This document shows, one piece after another, positions 18,392 to 28,927 of a stretch of 64,000 nt of DNA. Within the stretch, counting starts at the first letter, position 1, and each line of letters begins with the position of its first letter. The notes beneath the pieces are model-generated. The model ran no database searches. It saw only the letters and a program-made list of their open reading frames with translations, and had not been told where the DNA came from. Source of the stretch: Rufibacter tibetensis. Its GTDB lineage: Bacteria > Bacteroidota > Bacteroidia > Cytophagales > Hymenobacteraceae. The stretch covers positions 775,001-839,000 of the forward strand of contig NZ_CP012643.1 in NCBI RefSeq assembly GCF_001310085.1, given 5' to 3'. The translations under genes were made by a program, and so were the position numbers.

Positions 18392-19816
18392 TTAAACCGC
18401 CTTCACCTTGAACTTCTTCTGCAGCTCCTGGATAGAAGCCTTGAATTTTTTGTCGGTATCAATCAGGTCAGAAACCGTCTGTACTGAGTGGATCACCGTA
18501 GAGTGGTCTCTGCCACCAAAATGGTACCCAATGGATTTAAGAGAATGGCTGGTGTACTCTTTCGCGAAGTACATGGCTACCTGACGCGCGGTCACAATCT
18601 CTTTCTTGCGGGTTTTGGCTTTGAGGGAGTCTAAACTCACCTGGAAGTACTCGGCCACGGTTTTCTGGATAAAGTCCAGGTTCACCTCGGTCTCCACATC
18701 TTCAATGATGTGTTTTAAAGCAGCTTTCGCCAATTCCAAGTCAATCTCTTTGCGGTTCAAGGAAGACTGTGCTATTAACGAAATAAGCACTCCTTCCAGT
18801 TCCCGCACGTTGGTATCTACGCTATAGGCCAGGTATTCAATCACATTGTCTGGAATGTGAATACCGTCTGACTGCATCTTTTTGTAGATGATGGCCATCC
18901 GTGTTTCAAAGTCAGGGCTTTGTAAATCAGCAGTCAAACCCCACTTGAAGCGGGACAACAGGCGCTCTTCCAATCCCTTCAGGTCACGCGGCGGACAGTC
19001 TGAGGTCATCACAATCTGTTTGCCGCTTTGGTGCAGGTGGTTGAAGATGTGGAAGAACATCTCCTGGGTTTTCTCCTTGCCACTCAGGAACTGCACATCA
19101 TCAATGATGAGGATGTCTACCAGCAGGTAGAAGTTGGCAAAGTCCTGCACGTTGTTGGTCTTCAAAGATTCAATGAACTGGTTCACGAACTTCTCTGAAG
19201 AAACGTACAGCACAAATTTGTCTGGGTTGTTGCTCTTGATGTGGTTCCCAATGGCCTGTACCAGGTGGGTTTTGCCCAATCCTACGCCGCCATACACCAT
19301 TAACGGGTTGAATGACGTGGTGCCTGGTTTATTGGCTACCGCGTACCCCGCTGAACGGGCCAAACGGTTACAATCTCCCTCAATGTAGTTCTCAAAGGTG
19401 TAGCTGTTGTTTAGCTGCGAATTGAAGAAGTGCCGGTCAATGGCTTTCGATTCAAACGGGTTCTTCAGGAAGCTGCGCTCAGGACTGTAGGAATTTGCCA
19501 CCGCGGCAGGAACCTTCTTGGTAGGGATGTTGACCGTTTGCGGCTTGCTATGGTCATTGCCCTGGTCTACAATAATAGAGTATTCCAGACGGCCTTCGCT
19601 GCCCAGTTCCTGGAACACCACTTTCTTGAGCAGGCCCACATAGTGCTCCTCCAGCCACTCATAAAAGAATTGGCTAGGGACCTGAATGGTCAGAACGTTG
19701 TTTGTCAAAGACAAAGGCACGATCGGCTCGAACCACGTCTTGTAGCTCTGCTCTCCTATGTTGTCTTTGATAACTTGTAAACAGTTATGCCAGACGGTAG
19801 TACAGTCCTTTATCAT
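18392..19816 (-). CDS. dnaA: chromosomal replication initiator protein DnaA
   Basis: AAA+ initiator that binds DnaA boxes and opens oriC. From ATG 19814-19816 (MIKDCTTVWHNCLQVIKDNI) it has 474 residues: domain I with the KTWFEPIVP signature, a linker, the AAA+ domain with Walker A GGVGLGKTHL and Walker B LIIDDVQFL, and domain IV with the DNA-binding signature GGRDHSTVIHSV. In-frame starts exist at 19822 and 19876; the latter would add residues without family character. No cluster of DnaA boxes (TTATCCACA type) is visible beside the gene and dnaN is absent, so oriC is probably not here. Confidence 0.96.
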   Translation of the reverse strand: MIKDCTTVWHNCLQVIKDNIGEQSYKTWFEPIVPLSLTNNVLTIQVPSQFFYEWLEEHYVGLLKKVVFQELGSEGRLEYSIIVDQGNDHSKPQTVNIPTKKVPAAVANSYSPERSFLKNPFESKAIDRHFFNSQLNNSYTFENYIEGDCNRLARSAGYAVANKPGTTSFNPLMVYGGVGLGKTHLVQAIGNHIKSNNPDKFVLYVSSEKFVNQFIESLKTNNVQDFANFYLLVDILIIDDVQFLSGKEKTQEMFFHIFNHLHQSGKQIVMTSDCPPRDLKGLEERLLSRFKWGLTADLQSPDFETRMAIIYKKMQSDGIHIPDNVIEYLAYSVDTNVRELEGVLISLIAQSSLNRKEIDLELAKAALKHIIEDVETEVNLDFIQKTVAEYFQVSLDSLKAKTRKKEIVTARQVAMYFAKEYTSHSLKSIGYHFGGRDHSTVIHSVQTVSDLIDTDKKFKASIQELQKKFKVKAV

Positions 19817-19912
19817 TAACATCGCTTCTTCCAATCTGCCGTTTATTTGAGTTCTGAATTCTTCAGGGGGGTACAAAAATGGAAAAAAACTCGGGAGAAA
19901 AAAACTTGAAGA

Positions 19913-20848
19913 TTACGAAATTCTGACACTTTGATTCAAAGGGAGCACAGAAGCCGTAGAAGCCGTTTTTGCCTTAGTTTTTCTATTGAAGATAAAATCT
20001 ACCCGGCCCAGGTTAATGCCAGACCAGCCCACCTGATTCACCAAAGTCACATGTCCGTTGGCGTGGGTAAACTTCTCCGGCTCATCCAAAAAGGTGTGGG
20101 TATGCCCGCCAATGATGAGGTCAATCCCGTTCACCTGTTGGGCCAGTTTGCGGTCATCAATCCTATCGGACTCATATTTATAACCCAGATGCGACAGACA
20201 GATCACTAGATCCACGTTTTCTTTTTTCCGTAGCGTTTGAACCATGCGTTGGGCCGTGGCTACCGGATCTAAGTACTTAGTGCCCCCGAAGTTCTTGTCG
20301 GCGACCAGCCCAGCCAGCTGGATGCCTAAGCCAAACACTCCAACCCGCACGCCGTCTTTCACAAAGACCTTGTAAGGTTTGAATTGATCCTTAAGAATAG
20401 TATCTGAGAAGTCATAGTTCGCTACCAGGAAGGGGAATCCGGCATGGGGTAACTGCTTTTGAAGGCCATCTAAGCCGTTGTCAAAGTCATGGTTGCCCAG
20501 GGTAGCGGCATCATAGCCCATTTCCGTCATAAGCTTGAACTCCAGCTCTCCTCCGAAGAAGTTGAAATATGGGGTTCCCTGCCAGATATCTCCTGCATCC
20601 AGCAAGAGCACATTGGGCTCCTGGGCCCTGATCTGCTTTACCAGCGTAGCCCGCCGGGCCATGCCGCCCATGCCTCCGTTCTTGCGTCCATCGTTCGGGA
20701 ACGGATCAATGCGGGAGTGCATGTCATTGGTGTGCAGAATGGTTAACCTGATAGGCGCAGCGGCCGCTTGCCCAAGGCTGGGAAGCCCCAACACCGCCAA
20801 ACCAGCCGTGCCGGCCAAAGTACTTTTTATAAACTCACGACGCTTCAT
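19913..20848 (-). CDS. Tat-exported metallophosphoesterase (5'-nucleotidase catalytic domain)
   Basis: Calcineurin-type phosphoesterase forming only the N-terminal catalytic half of a UshA-like 5'-nucleotidase. The 311 residues begin with a twin-arginine signal (MKRREFIKSTLAGTAGLAVLG) and show the metal ligands LHTNDMHS, DAGDIWQG, LGNHDFDNG and GGHTHT in order. Export to the periplasm and a role in nucleotide salvage are expected from the family. The substrate-binding C-terminal half is encoded by the preceding gene in the same direction, 95 bp upstream. It ends about 97 bp before the dnaA start. Confidence 0.92.
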   Translation of the reverse strand: MKRREFIKSTLAGTAGLAVLGLPSLGQAAAAPIRLTILHTNDMHSRIDPFPNDGRKNGGMGGMARRATLVKQIRAQEPNVLLLDAGDIWQGTPYFNFFGGELEFKLMTEMGYDAATLGNHDFDNGLDGLQKQLPHAGFPFLVANYDFSDTILKDQFKPYKVFVKDGVRVGVFGLGIQLAGLVADKNFGGTKYLDPVATAQRMVQTLRKKENVDLVICLSHLGYKYESDRIDDRKLAQQVNGIDLIIGGHTHTFLDEPEKFTHANGHVTLVNQVGWSGINLGRVDFIFNRKTKAKTASTASVLPLNQSVRIS

Positions 20849-20943
20849 TTCTTTGGAGATTTTAGATGTCAGTAGTTAAATTTCAGACTGCTTCATTTGT
20901 TGAGCGCCCAAAAGTTTAACCTCCAGGACCTATTGTCTAACTT

Positions 20944-21714
20944 CTACTTCACCTCTATTACCCGACCGTCCTTTTCAGCGAGAACGGGTTTGCCCTGGGC
21001 GGTACGTTGTTTGATTTCCTTCATGATGGCATCACGGGCCAGAAGACCAGTCTGCTCTATTTTAAGGGCCTTTTTCAGAAAACCCATGTTATCTCCCCCA
21101 TTCGCCAGGTAATCTGAGATGGCCAGCGTATAGGTTTTGCTTGGGTCAAAGGGTTTGCCTCCAATTGTGATGGCTTCGGCCTGCCCGTTGCGCAAGGTGT
21201 AGCTGGAGTTGGCTATGGTCAATATCTTAGTGCGGGCAGCAAAGTCAAACATTTCCTTCACGGTTTCGCCCGAAAGGGTAAGTACCAGCATCTCGTTCTC
21301 AAAAGGCATCAGTTCAAACACATCGCCCACCGTGATAGGTCCCTGGTCTATGGGGTTGCGCAAGCCGCCGCTGGTCATGCCTCCCATGTCAATGGTTTTG
21401 CCGTAGACTGCCATGGTTTGGGTACGGCACAGGTCAGCCACAAAATTCCCCAACGGGGACTCTACTCCTCCCCTTTCAATAGCTACGGGCGCCTGGCCAA
21501 TGACCTCGTTCATAGTCTTATCCACGCGGGTGCGGTACGGGGTAATGGTTCCCTCTACCGTAGGGTCTGGACTAATCTGCGTATTAACCGGGATATCTGT
21601 TGGCGCAGAAAGGCTGGCCGTAGGAGTTAACTCCTTTTGGCACCCCGCCAGCAACAAGGCCAAGGCCACACTGAAAGAAACTCCCTGGCTACGGAAAGAG
21701 GAAATGAAAGACAT
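20944..21714 (-). CDS. 5'-nucleotidase C-terminal domain lipoprotein
   Basis: The 256 residues carry a lipoprotein signal (SVALALLLAGC, Cys near residue 25) and then a stand-alone 5_nucleotid_C domain: ESPLGNFVADLCR, MTSGGLRNPIDQGPITVGDVFE, MPFENEMLVLTLSGETVKEM and the YTLAISDYLANGGDNM substrate loop. In UshA and relatives this domain is fused to the metallophosphoesterase; here it is a separate gene directly upstream of it, so the two proteins probably form one enzyme at the cell envelope. A promoter with both -33 and -7 elements is visible 20 bp upstream of the start. Confidence 0.9.
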   Translation of the reverse strand: MSFISSFRSQGVSFSVALALLLAGCQKELTPTASLSAPTDIPVNTQISPDPTVEGTITPYRTRVDKTMNEVIGQAPVAIERGGVESPLGNFVADLCRTQTMAVYGKTIDMGGMTSGGLRNPIDQGPITVGDVFELMPFENEMLVLTLSGETVKEMFDFAARTKILTIANSSYTLRNGQAEAITIGGKPFDPSKTYTLAISDYLANGGDNMGFLKKALKIEQTGLLARDAIMKEIKQRTAQGKPVLAEKDGRVIEVK

Positions 21715-21733
21715 GGATAAATACTGATTTTAT

Positions 21734-21764
21734 CAAAGATACGGCCAGCGGATAAAATTGCCAA
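21734..21764 (-). promoter_or_regulatory. candidate promoter of the split 5'-nucleotidase operon
   Basis: On the minus strand TATCTTTG (21734-21741) matches TAnnTTTG, and TTG (21762-21764) lies 20 bp further upstream, the spacing expected for a Bacteroidota -33/-7 pair. The start codon is 20 bp downstream. Confidence 0.6.
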
Positions 21765-21933
21765 CCCATGGTATAACGCAGCTAAGCCATTTTAATGCCA
21801 ATCTCAGGGTATATTCTGAGAAACTAGCCTCGGAGCAGCGGCCATAACCTCTTGACTTTTAGCCCTTTTTTAGGTAAACTTGTTTCACTCATTTTTACAG
21901 CTTCAAACAAACGGTTTACAAGCACCCACACGA

Positions 21934-22209
21934 ATGTCCCAAACCACCAGGAAATTTTTTCTTCAAGACGGGTCCTTTCAAAGGAAGCTGACACAGCCTG
22001 TCAGGCGTCTTCAGCCCCTTCATACTGCGCCGCCTTCAGGTGAAGAAAAAGACTGGGAGGCGGTTCATTCATTGGTAAACCAACTTTCTTCATCTGACCC
22101 GCTTTTTCCTTTCTCTCCGTCACTGGTCACGGCAAATGCAATAAACACCACCCTCAACTACTTCAATCGCTCTTTCCTGTACCTGTTTCTAAGAAGGCTG
22201 CTTACTTAG
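21934..22209 (+). CDS. possible small protein, unknown
   Basis: A 91-residue reading frame from ATG 21934 (MSQTTRKFFLQDGSFQRKL) with codon choice similar to real genes nearby. It has a basic N-terminal part, an acidic middle (GEEKDWEAV) and a hydrophobic, basic end (FNRSFLYLFLRRLLT) that could be amphipathic. It fills part of an otherwise gene-free kilobase and is followed 108 bp later by a second small gene in the same direction. I do not recognise it; it may be spurious. Confidence 0.35.
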   Translation: MSQTTRKFFLQDGSFQRKLTQPVRRLQPLHTAPPSGEEKDWEAVHSLVNQLSSSDPLFPFSPSLVTANAINTTLNYFNRSFLYLFLRRLLT

Positions 22210-22317
22210 CCAGAAAGCACAACAGGTTTCTACTGCTTTGCTTTCCCTTTTCTCGTATAAAGGAAGGCATCCGTTTTTAAGTGCTTTTCCCAATAACCAA
22301 ACAAAACCATCACCACC

Positions 22318-22551
22318 ATGAGCACATCCTATTTACAGTACAGTAAATTCATTCTCCTAAAAGTTAGTTTTGACGCAGTATTGTTTGAAAAAGAATTCAG
22401 GAAATGCCTTCGGCTGTTGCTTATTCATGAGATCAGAGAGTTGAAACGTTGGTGCCGGGCTACTTTCCCTAAAAGGTTCAGAGGGATTATGGGCCGTTGT
22501 TTCAGGTATTTCTGGCGCAACAGATCAGCCGCCGCTGTTCAATCCAAATAG
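22318..22551 (+). CDS. small basic protein, unknown function
   Basis: A 77-residue protein (MSTSYLQYSKFILLKVSFD start) with the pattern Y-x-x-Y-S-x-x-x-L-x-K-V-S-F-D-x-x-L-F-x-K-E, predicted helical, followed by a strongly basic aromatic tail (CRATFPKRFRGIMGRCFRYF). I believe short proteins with a similar KVSFD-x-x-LF-x-KE motif occur in other Cytophagales, but I cannot check. Support for a real gene is the clean ATG and the factor-independent terminator 52 bp after the stop. The basic tail suggests nucleic-acid or membrane contact, which is inference. Confidence 0.6.
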   Translation: MSTSYLQYSKFILLKVSFDAVLFEKEFRKCLRLLLIHEIRELKRWCRATFPKRFRGIMGRCFRYFWRNRSAAAVQSK

Positions 22552-22602
22552 CCACTACAAAGCGCTACATAAGTAAAAGAATTTCTTCCCCCTAAATACT
22601 GA

Positions 22603-22650
22603 ATCCCCGTTCCTGGCTGACCTAAAGTCTGGAACGGGGATTTTCTTTTT
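22603..22650 (+). terminator. Rho-independent terminator after the 77-residue gene
   Basis: AATCCCCGTTCC (22603-22614) pairs perfectly with GGAACGGGGATT (22632-22643), followed by TTTCTTTT. Confidence 0.85.
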
Positions 22651-22793
22651 AAACCCTTTTTCCCAAAACCAGCCCCAAAGCTTCTTTGTTAAGCTGCTCA
22701 CCTAATTTAATCCATAAAGGCGCTCCTTTTCTGCTACAGCGCCAAGTTTCTTTAATTGCCGTATCTTGCAGTGTTCAACAGACTGGCCCGTTC

Positions 22794-23747
22794 ATGCAAA
22801 CCGAAAACAAACTTCCTTCTTTCGCCAATGTTCCGCTGGCAACCCAGGTCCTGCTGGTGCGCCCGGCAAAGTTTGGCTCCAACTCTCAGACAGCCGCCAC
22901 CAACACTTTCCAGCAGGAAGTACCTGCGGGCACAGAAGACAAGGTGCAGCAAAAAGCGCTGGATGAATTCAACCAGTTTTTACTGAAACTGTGGGCCGCC
23001 CGCATAGATGCCGTGGTACTGGACGATGTGGAAGACCCCGCTACGCCAGATGCCGTGTTCCCCAACAACTGGATTTCCTTCCATGAAGGCGGCAAAGTGG
23101 TGCTCTACCCCATGCTTTCTCCTACCCGTAGGTTGGAGCGCCGACCAGAGCTGTTAACCCAACTTCAGGAGGAGCATGGCTTTTCGTTTACTGAAGTCAT
23201 AGACCTTACCCATTTTGAAAACGAAGGCAAGTTCTTAGAGGGGACCGGCAGTTTGGTGCTGGACCGCCAGCATAGAATTGCGTTCGCCTGCCTTTCTGAG
23301 CGCACCCACCAGGAGCCGCTGGAGGCCTTCTGCGAAAAAATGGATTACCGCCCCGTTGTGTTCCACGCGTTTGATGCCGATGGTCTGCCGATTTACCACA
23401 CCAACGTGCTGCTCACCGTTGGCGCTGATTTTGCCCTGGTGTGCCTGGAAGCCATCCCGGACGAAGAAGAGCAGGGATTTTTGCTGGAAGCCTTAGTTGA
23501 CTCCGGAAAAGAGATTCTGGACATCAGCCTGGCGCAGGTAAAGAAAATGGCGGGCAACATGCTCCAGGTCCGGAACAAAGCCGGAGAGCCAGTTTTAGTT
23601 ATGTCAGAGAAAGGCTACAAAGCCCTCCGCAAAGACCAGTTTGAATACCTGAACACCCGCACCAAAATGGTACGCTCAGACCTGAGAACCATTGAGGCTC
23701 ACGGCGGCGGAAGCGCCCGCTGCATGTTGGCAGAAATTTATAAGTAG
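22794..23747 (+). CDS. ctlX: citrulline utilization hydrolase CtlX-type (amidinotransferase/arginine deiminase fold)
   Basis: Guanidino-group-modifying enzyme fold; the CtlX name comes from a locus linked to citrulline use. From ATG 22794 (MQTENKLPSFANVPLATQ) it has 317 residues, with DAVFPNNWISFH as the substrate-binding Asp/Asn region, GTGSLVLDRQHRIAFACLS containing the conserved His environment, and the catalytic Cys near the end in GGGSARCMLAEI. The frame is open upstream to 22686, but the extension is not conserved in character. No arginine or citrulline genes adjoin it. It is convergent with DUF72 across a 27-bp hairpin. Confidence 0.85.
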   Translation: MQTENKLPSFANVPLATQVLLVRPAKFGSNSQTAATNTFQQEVPAGTEDKVQQKALDEFNQFLLKLWAARIDAVVLDDVEDPATPDAVFPNNWISFHEGGKVVLYPMLSPTRRLERRPELLTQLQEEHGFSFTEVIDLTHFENEGKFLEGTGSLVLDRQHRIAFACLSERTHQEPLEAFCEKMDYRPVVFHAFDADGLPIYHTNVLLTVGADFALVCLEAIPDEEEQGFLLEALVDSGKEILDISLAQVKKMAGNMLQVRNKAGEPVLVMSEKGYKALRKDQFEYLNTRTKMVRSDLRTIEAHGGGSARCMLAEIYK

Positions 23748-23802
23748 TTGTTAGTTGCTGATTGCTGTTTTTAAAAAAAACAGCAATCAGCAACTAACAA
23801 CT
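23746..23802. terminator. 27-bp perfect hairpin, bidirectional terminator
   Basis: Arms 23746-23772 and 23776-23802 are exact reverse complements around AAA. The left arm overlaps the last base of the ctlX stop codon region. It serves ctlX and the convergent DUF72 gene. Confidence 0.8.
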
Positions 23803-23839
23803 CATTCAAAGCTACTTTCTGTGGATGGCACCTAAACCG

Positions 23840-24589
23840 TTAAAGGTTCATGATCACCTCCCGCAGTTTCTGCGCGTCTGAGGTAGCATTGCCCCCGATG
23901 GTGTTGTTGAAGAAGCACCACACCGTTTTATCATCCAGCAGCCAGTCTTGCGCCATATAGCCAAACCGTTCCAGTTCTTCGTCGGGGTAAGCGCCTCTAT
24001 ACAGTTGTTCGTGGCCGTGCAGGCGCATGTACACTGTGTCAGTGGTGGCTGTGGCTAATCCGGGCCAGCGTTTGCCTGCGCTGATGACTACCAGGGAGAT
24101 ATTGAATTCCTCCAGCAATTCCAGCACCTCCTCGGTGTGCCAGGAAGCGTGCCGCACTTCCAGGGCGAAGACGGTAGTGGGGTATAAATTCCGTAGCAGG
24201 GTAAAGAAGTGCTTCGCGATAAGCTCATTGTAATGGAAAGAACCCGGCAACTGCACCAACACCGGCCCTAACCGCTCGCCCATGAGCAGGAACCGGTCCA
24301 TCCACTTCCGTAAAGGGTCTTCTATGTTCTGCAATCTGCTTTCATGCGTGATGGACCGGTGCAGCTTGGGCGCGAACTTGAAATGGGCCGGCGTAGTGTC
24401 CAGCCATTTCAGAATGGTCTTCTCCATGGTGAAATGGTAGAAACTGCTGTTGACCTCGGTGCAGTTGAAGCGCTCGGCATAAAACGGCAGCATCTCCGCA
24501 GATTTGATGTCTTCGGGGTAGAAGATGCCTTTCCAGGCGTAGCTGAAACCGGAGGTGCCTATGTATAACTTGTCTTGTGCAATGTCCAT
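23840..24589 (-). CDS. DUF72 domain-containing protein
   Basis: The 249-residue protein starts MDIAQDKLYIGTSGFSYAWKG and shows DUF72 hallmarks: GTSGFSY-x-x-W near the N-terminus, FNCTEVNSSFYHF, FAPKLHRSITHESRL, LGPVLVQLPGSFHY, FALEVRHASWH, YMRLHGHEQLYRGAY and the final VWCFFNNTIGGNATSDAQKL. The fold is a TIM-barrel-like domain related to YecE. The biochemical function is not established. It is monocistronic. Confidence 0.9.
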   Translation of the reverse strand: MDIAQDKLYIGTSGFSYAWKGIFYPEDIKSAEMLPFYAERFNCTEVNSSFYHFTMEKTILKWLDTTPAHFKFAPKLHRSITHESRLQNIEDPLRKWMDRFLLMGERLGPVLVQLPGSFHYNELIAKHFFTLLRNLYPTTVFALEVRHASWHTEEVLELLEEFNISLVVISAGKRWPGLATATTDTVYMRLHGHEQLYRGAYPDEELERFGYMAQDWLLDDKTVWCFFNNTIGGNATSDAQKLREVIMNL

Positions 24590-24635
24590 GCTGCATACAG
24601 ACGCAGAATCTGCCTGGGGAGTTATAGCGGTTTGA

Positions 24636-24663
24636 AGCCAGTTTCAGAAAACGGCCTCTAAAA
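24636..24663 (+). repeat. dispersed palindromic intergenic element, copy 3
   Basis: GCCAGTTTCAGAAAACGGCC preceded by TTTGA and followed by TCTAAAA; nearly symmetric on both sides. It lies in the divergent region between DUF72 and mutA. Confidence 0.5.
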
Positions 24664-24737
24664 CAGGTTCAATTGCCTGAAAAGAAGAGGGAGAATCCGA
24701 TTCAATGACAGAAGTCGGTTCCCGTTGCTTTTATTGT

Positions 24738-24777
24738 GCCTGTTTTGGGCTTTATTCCCGAAAACAGCCTTTAAAGG
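24738..24777 (+). repeat. dispersed palindromic intergenic element, copy 4 (expanded loop variant)
   Basis: GCCTGTTTTGGG and CCCGAAAACAGCC are separated by a longer spacer, followed by TTTAAAGG. It is the second copy in the same intergenic region. Confidence 0.4.
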
Positions 24778-24824
24778 TCCATCGCAATTGGGGTAGAAGC
24801 CGTAGAACAGTTCAGGCAAAAAGC

Positions 24825-24832
24825 TATCTTTA
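24825..24832 (+). promoter_or_regulatory. candidate -7 element of mutA (TATCTTTA)
   Basis: One mismatch to TAnnTTTG, 24 bp upstream of the mutA ATG. Confidence 0.35.
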
Positions 24833-24856
24833 CCTCATCACACGCCTGCTCATTCT

Positions 24857-26692
24857 ATGACTGACACTACCTCATTTGAGGCATTATTTCCGGAGTTCTC
24901 GCCGATCACGCCTGAGCAATGGATTGCCAAAATAAAACAAGACCTGAAGGGCGACAACCTTTCGGACCTGCACTGGCAGAGTTACGAAGGCATTACCGTT
25001 GCCCCTTTTTATACCAAATCACAGTTGCCGCAGAGTGGAACCTTAAATACCACCCCGGGGCAATACCCGTACCTGCGCACCGCCAAAAGGGACAAGAACA
25101 ACTGGCTGAACCTGCAGCCCATCTATTCTTCAGGCAAAGGGCGCGAGGCGATTGACAAAGCCGTGGACGCCCTTACGCGCGGAGCCGACGGCATCCATTT
25201 CATCATGGAGAATGGTTATGACTTTGACGCCGATTACCTGATTGAAGAAATAGACCTGACCAAAGTACCCGTGTCCTATACCGTTTCTACGGAGGCGGCA
25301 AACTTTCTCCATCACCTGTACACGGGCTTATACCGCAAAAGAATCTCAACCAACGCGTTGAAAGGCTTCCTGAAATGCTCCCCTATTTTATCATCTGAAA
25401 GCTACAAGCAACTGGACGTGGAGCACGCCATGCATCTGCTGGAACAAACCCTGGATACGCCTAACTTCTACGCCCTTACCATCAACGGATCGCACTTCAG
25501 CAACAAGGGCGCTACCCTGGTGCAAGAATTAGGCATCTCGCTAGCCATAGCTGTTTGCTACACCAACAGCCTTACAGACCAGGGTTTGACAGCCGAAAGC
25601 GTTTTCCGGAACATGCAGTTTCACCTGGCTGCCGGCACCAACTACTTCTTTGAAATTGCCAAGTTCAGGGCTGTTCGGTTGCTTTGGGCCAAAATAGTGG
25701 AGGCTTATAACGTTCCCATTGAGATAGCCGGGGAGCTACGCATCCATGCCTCTACTTCCCGTTGGCACCAAACCACCCTTGACCCACACACCAACCTGTT
25801 GCGCCATACCACAGAAATGATGAGTGCTATTATAGGCGGGGTAAACTCAGTGGAAGTAGAAGCCTTTGACAGCACGTTCCGGGAAGCCAATGATTTCAGT
25901 GCCCGTATTGCCCGCAACATCCCCATCATCCTTAAGGAAGAATCTTACCTGGATGAGGCCATTGATCCGGCGGCGGGTTCCTATTACTTAGAATACCTCA
26001 CCCGGCAAATTGCGGTGAAGGCCTGGGCATTGTTTCAGGAGATTGAAGCTAAAGGTGGTTTTATTCCGGCTTCCAACGCAGGTTTCATTCAGGAAATGAT
26101 CAAAGAAACCAGCAGCCAGAAGTTTAAAGACATCGCCAGTGGCAAAGAAGTGTTGGTGGGCACTAACAAGTTCCCTAACACCAATGAGCAGCACGACTAT
26201 GATCCTGAAAAGCTCATCCAGAGCCGGCAGTTTGACAATACCCGCGCCGCTTACTCTTATGAAGTGATGCGTCTGGCCACGGAACTGCATCTCCGCAAGA
26301 AGAAGCGCCGTCCGCATGCCTTGGTAGTGCACATGGGCCGAGGGCTGCAGGAACACATTCATGCCTCCTTCGCCCGTGAGTTCTTCACCTGCTCCGGTTT
26401 CACTACCCAGGTAGTCAAGTTTGACAATGTCTCGGCAGCGTTAGCAGGGGTGAAAGACATGGAAGCGCATGTGTTGGTGATGGCAGCCCCCCAGAACGCT
26501 TTCAATGAGTTTGCCGAGACCTTCGCCAAAGGAATGCGTGCTCAGCAGCGCCAAGGCCCAGCTTTGATTCTAGCTGATGACCCCATGCAACTCAAAGACG
26601 AACTCCGCAGCCATGGTTTCGACGAGTTCCTATTCCAAGGCTGTGACACCAAGGAAATCATCACCCGCATACAGGAGCGGTTGGGGGCGTAA
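24857..26692 (+). CDS. mutA: methylmalonyl-CoA mutase small (beta) subunit
   Basis: Non-catalytic partner subunit of the heterodimeric cobalamin-dependent mutase that interconverts methylmalonyl-CoA and succinyl-CoA. The 611 residues contain a mutase-type TIM barrel (for example ALTINGSHFSNKGAT, IAGELRIHASTSRWHQT, DPAAGSYYLEYLT). The C-terminal Rossmann-like domain lacks the cobalamin motif D-x-H-x-x-G (here VVHMGRGLQEHIHASF), as expected for the small subunit. The large subunit follows after 66 bp in the same direction, so the two form an operon. Confidence 0.94.
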   Translation: MTDTTSFEALFPEFSPITPEQWIAKIKQDLKGDNLSDLHWQSYEGITVAPFYTKSQLPQSGTLNTTPGQYPYLRTAKRDKNNWLNLQPIYSSGKGREAIDKAVDALTRGADGIHFIMENGYDFDADYLIEEIDLTKVPVSYTVSTEAANFLHHLYTGLYRKRISTNALKGFLKCSPILSSESYKQLDVEHAMHLLEQTLDTPNFYALTINGSHFSNKGATLVQELGISLAIAVCYTNSLTDQGLTAESVFRNMQFHLAAGTNYFFEIAKFRAVRLLWAKIVEAYNVPIEIAGELRIHASTSRWHQTTLDPHTNLLRHTTEMMSAIIGGVNSVEVEAFDSTFREANDFSARIARNIPIILKEESYLDEAIDPAAGSYYLEYLTRQIAVKAWALFQEIEAKGGFIPASNAGFIQEMIKETSSQKFKDIASGKEVLVGTNKFPNTNEQHDYDPEKLIQSRQFDNTRAAYSYEVMRLATELHLRKKKRRPHALVVHMGRGLQEHIHASFAREFFTCSGFTTQVVKFDNVSAALAGVKDMEAHVLVMAAPQNAFNEFAETFAKGMRAQQRQGPALILADDPMQLKDELRSHGFDEFLFQGCDTKEIITRIQERLGA

Positions 26693-26758
26693 GGTTCATT
26701 CATATCCCAACTAAAATCACTCAAGTAGCCCCCTACTTGACACATGATACCCACACAC

Positions 26759-28891
<2,133 letters not shown>

Positions 28892-28927
28892 ATTAACTTA
28901 TCAAAATTCACTTAACTCTTGAACAGA

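Noticed and set aside
19817..20848. oriC next to dnaA
   Set aside because: No cluster of DnaA boxes and no dnaN or gyrB neighbour; in this phylum oriC is often not beside dnaA.
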